Below, one piece after another: positions 5,530 to 6,169 of a DNA stretch of 6,169 nucleotides. How positions within the stretch are numbered: position 1 is the stretch's first letter; every line of letters starts with the position of its first letter. Both the position numbers and the translations under genes were made by a program. The DNA comes from Acidobacteriaceae bacterium (GTDB lineage Bacteria; Acidobacteriota; Terriglobia; Terriglobales; Acidobacteriaceae): assembly GCA_030040175.1 (NCBI GenBank), contig JASHUF010000528.1:1-6169 (forward strand), in the 5' to 3' direction. A model generated the notes under the pieces. The model worked only from the letters and a program-made list of their open reading frames with translations. It ran no database searches and was not told the DNA's origin.

Positions 5530-5990
5530 CGGCCCTCCTGCTCGCGCCCCTCGAGCGTTTGCGCGCGCCGCCAGCCGGTCTCCATCACGCGCACGGTCAC
5601 AGGATCGAGCGCCAGCGCGCTGTGGCTGTTCCATTCCGCGTGCTCCACCCAGCGCGCCTCATCCGCATCGGAGCCCGCACGCAGTTCACCGCCGGTCACG
5701 CGGCACAGATAATCGGCGATCACATAGTGATAGCGAATGCGGTTCCCCTCGCGATGAATCCGGTCCACCAGCTCGACCAGCTCCACCGGTTCCACCGTGA
5801 GCCCCGTCTCTTCCCGCACTTCCCGCACCACCGCCGCGGTGACCGATTCTCCCAGTTCGAGCGCGCCTCCGGGCAGCGTCCAGCGGCCCTTGAGCGGCTC
5901 GCGCCCGCGCCGCACCAGCAGCACCCGGCCCTTATCGACCACCACAGCGCCCACGCCCACGAGCGGCGCCGGAGGGTACTCCCTTTGCAT
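5526..5990 (-). CDS. Nudix hydrolase
   Basis: A 154-residue cytoplasmic Nudix-family pyrophosphohydrolase, cleaving nucleoside diphosphates linked to another moiety with Mg2+. The Nudix box GX5EX7REUXEEXGU is perfect at residues 42-64, running from GALELGE through REVREETGL, with metal-binding glutamates Glu57, Glu60 and Glu61. The beta-strand regions GVGAVVVDKGRVLLVRRG and KGRWTLPGG precede it. The size and the later strand (YHYVIADYLCRV) resemble ADP-ribose pyrophosphatase or MutT-like proteins, but the substrate cannot be fixed. The start chosen is the ATG at 5990, where the Nudix fold homology begins. A GGAAGG (6012-6007) lies upstream at a poor 16-base spacing. An in-frame ATG at 6107 would add 39 residues without recognisable domain and would start inside the dispersed repeat. 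The stop overlaps the hydrolase start, so the two form an operon. Confidence 0.88.
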   Translation of the reverse strand: MQREYPPAPLVGVGAVVVDKGRVLLVRRGREPLKGRWTLPGGALELGESVTAAVVREVREETGLTVEPVELVELVDRIHREGNRIRYHYVIADYLCRVTGGELRAGSDADEARWVEHAEWNSHSALALDPVTVRVMETGWRRAQTLEGREQEGR

Positions 5991-6089
5991 AGTCCATACG
6001 ATAATGCCTTCCGGCCGCGTTGGCCCGCCGAAGGACGCCACGGCTGCCTCCGGCGCCAACCCGCGGATGCGTAACAGGCGTACTAAACT

Positions 6090-6141
6090 AGAACTGGTTG
6101 CATCCATGGCTTTGTAAAAGGGCCCGGCTTCCCGGGGCCCC
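6090..6141. repeat. Dispersed intergenic hairpin repeat, copy B
   Basis: Second copy of the repeat at 1564-1614, in the same orientation: identical AGAACTGGTTGCATC head (6090-6104), then 20 of 26 matching bases, then a GC-rich stem. The stem pairs 6120-6127 with 6132-6140 with one bulged G (6137) and loop CTTC. The base pair at 1598/1611 (A-T in copy A) is C-G here (6124/6135), so the fold is kept while the sequence changes. Read on the minus strand the stem is followed by TTTTAC, giving it a terminator-like shape for a gene beyond the right edge. Confidence 0.73.
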
Positions 6142-6166
6142 CAGCGACAGGTCTTCGTCGCTGGGG
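6139..6166. repeat. Perfect 10-bp stem-loop abutting repeat copy B
   Basis: CCCCAGCGAC (6139-6148) and GTCGCTGGGG (6157-6166) are perfect inverted repeats around an 8-base loop, AGGTCTTC. The stem overlaps the last bases of copy B's hairpin, so the two folds may exclude each other or stack. No T run follows on the plus strand before the window ends. It could be a terminator, an RNA processing element or part of a compound repeat; the sequence is cut by the window edge. Confidence 0.65.
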
Positions 6167-6169
6167 TGG

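Noticed and set aside
5530..5634. Upstream in-frame start for the hydrolase inside the Nudix gene
   Set aside because: It would overlap the Nudix gene by about 100 bases and place Arg-rich junk ahead of a clean membrane anchor; the ATG at 5529 has a strong AGGAGG and the ATGA overlap.
4612..5712. 366-codon plus-strand open frame opposite the hydrolase and Nudix genes
   Set aside because: Composition of a shadow frame; it spans the coupled junction of two well-supported genes.
5931..5997. Short minus-strand open frame starting at the ATG at 5997 with GGAAGG nine bases upstream
   Set aside because: It has a well-spaced ribosome site but ends after about 21 Gly/Arg-rich codons and overlaps the Nudix gene in another frame; no evidence that it is translated, although it could be a leader peptide.
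1..6169. Search for a defence, toxin-antitoxin, retron, CRISPR or mobile-element system
   Set aside because: All six genes fall into known housekeeping or metabolic families, and no transposase, integrase, repeat array, tRNA or terminal inverted repeats were seen.

Overview
The window is high-GC bacterial DNA with tightly packed genes and strongly GC-biased third codon positions, which also produce long spurious antisense frames. The protein styles and the structured intergenic repeats resemble Acidobacteriota of the Terriglobales/Acidobacteriaceae type. That assignment rests on general resemblance only, because the window holds no marker gene. I count six protein-coding genes, five complete and one cut by the left edge.

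Left part (1-2727), minus strand: a xylulokinase gene (xylB, C-terminus off the left edge) lies downstream of a tartrate/D-malate dehydrogenase-type decarboxylating dehydrogenase. A gap of about 207 bases between them holds copy A of a dispersed hairpin repeat and a weak candidate promoter for xylB.

Centre (2728-4559): a 200-base divergent intergenic region separates the dehydrogenase from a plus-strand phosphate acetyl/butyryltransferase. It contains a near-consensus CRP-type palindrome, TGTGA-N6-GCACA. The acyltransferase is followed by an independently promoted dps gene (ferritin-like DNA-protection protein), with a 12-base perfect palindrome upstream of the candidate dps promoter.

Right part (4560-6169): convergent to dps is a minus-strand two-gene unit. 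A Nudix hydrolase is translationally coupled (ATGA overlap) to a membrane-anchored alpha/beta hydrolase. A hairpin sits between the convergent dps and hydrolase stops. Upstream of the Nudix gene is copy B of the dispersed repeat, abutting a second perfect 10-bp stem-loop at the window edge.

The carbon genes are xylulose phosphorylation, hydroxyacid oxidation to pyruvate or similar products, and acyl-CoA/acyl-phosphate exchange. They would fit catabolite-controlled peripheral carbon metabolism, and the CRP-like site points the same way, but they do not form one obvious pathway. I found no defence system, mobile element, CRISPR array, RNA gene or clearly new multi-gene system. The most interesting signals are the paired hairpin repeats with compensatory changes, the CRP-like site placed at a class II distance from a -10-like hexamer, and a duplicated 12-mer that forms a hairpin just after the start codon of the coupled hydrolase.
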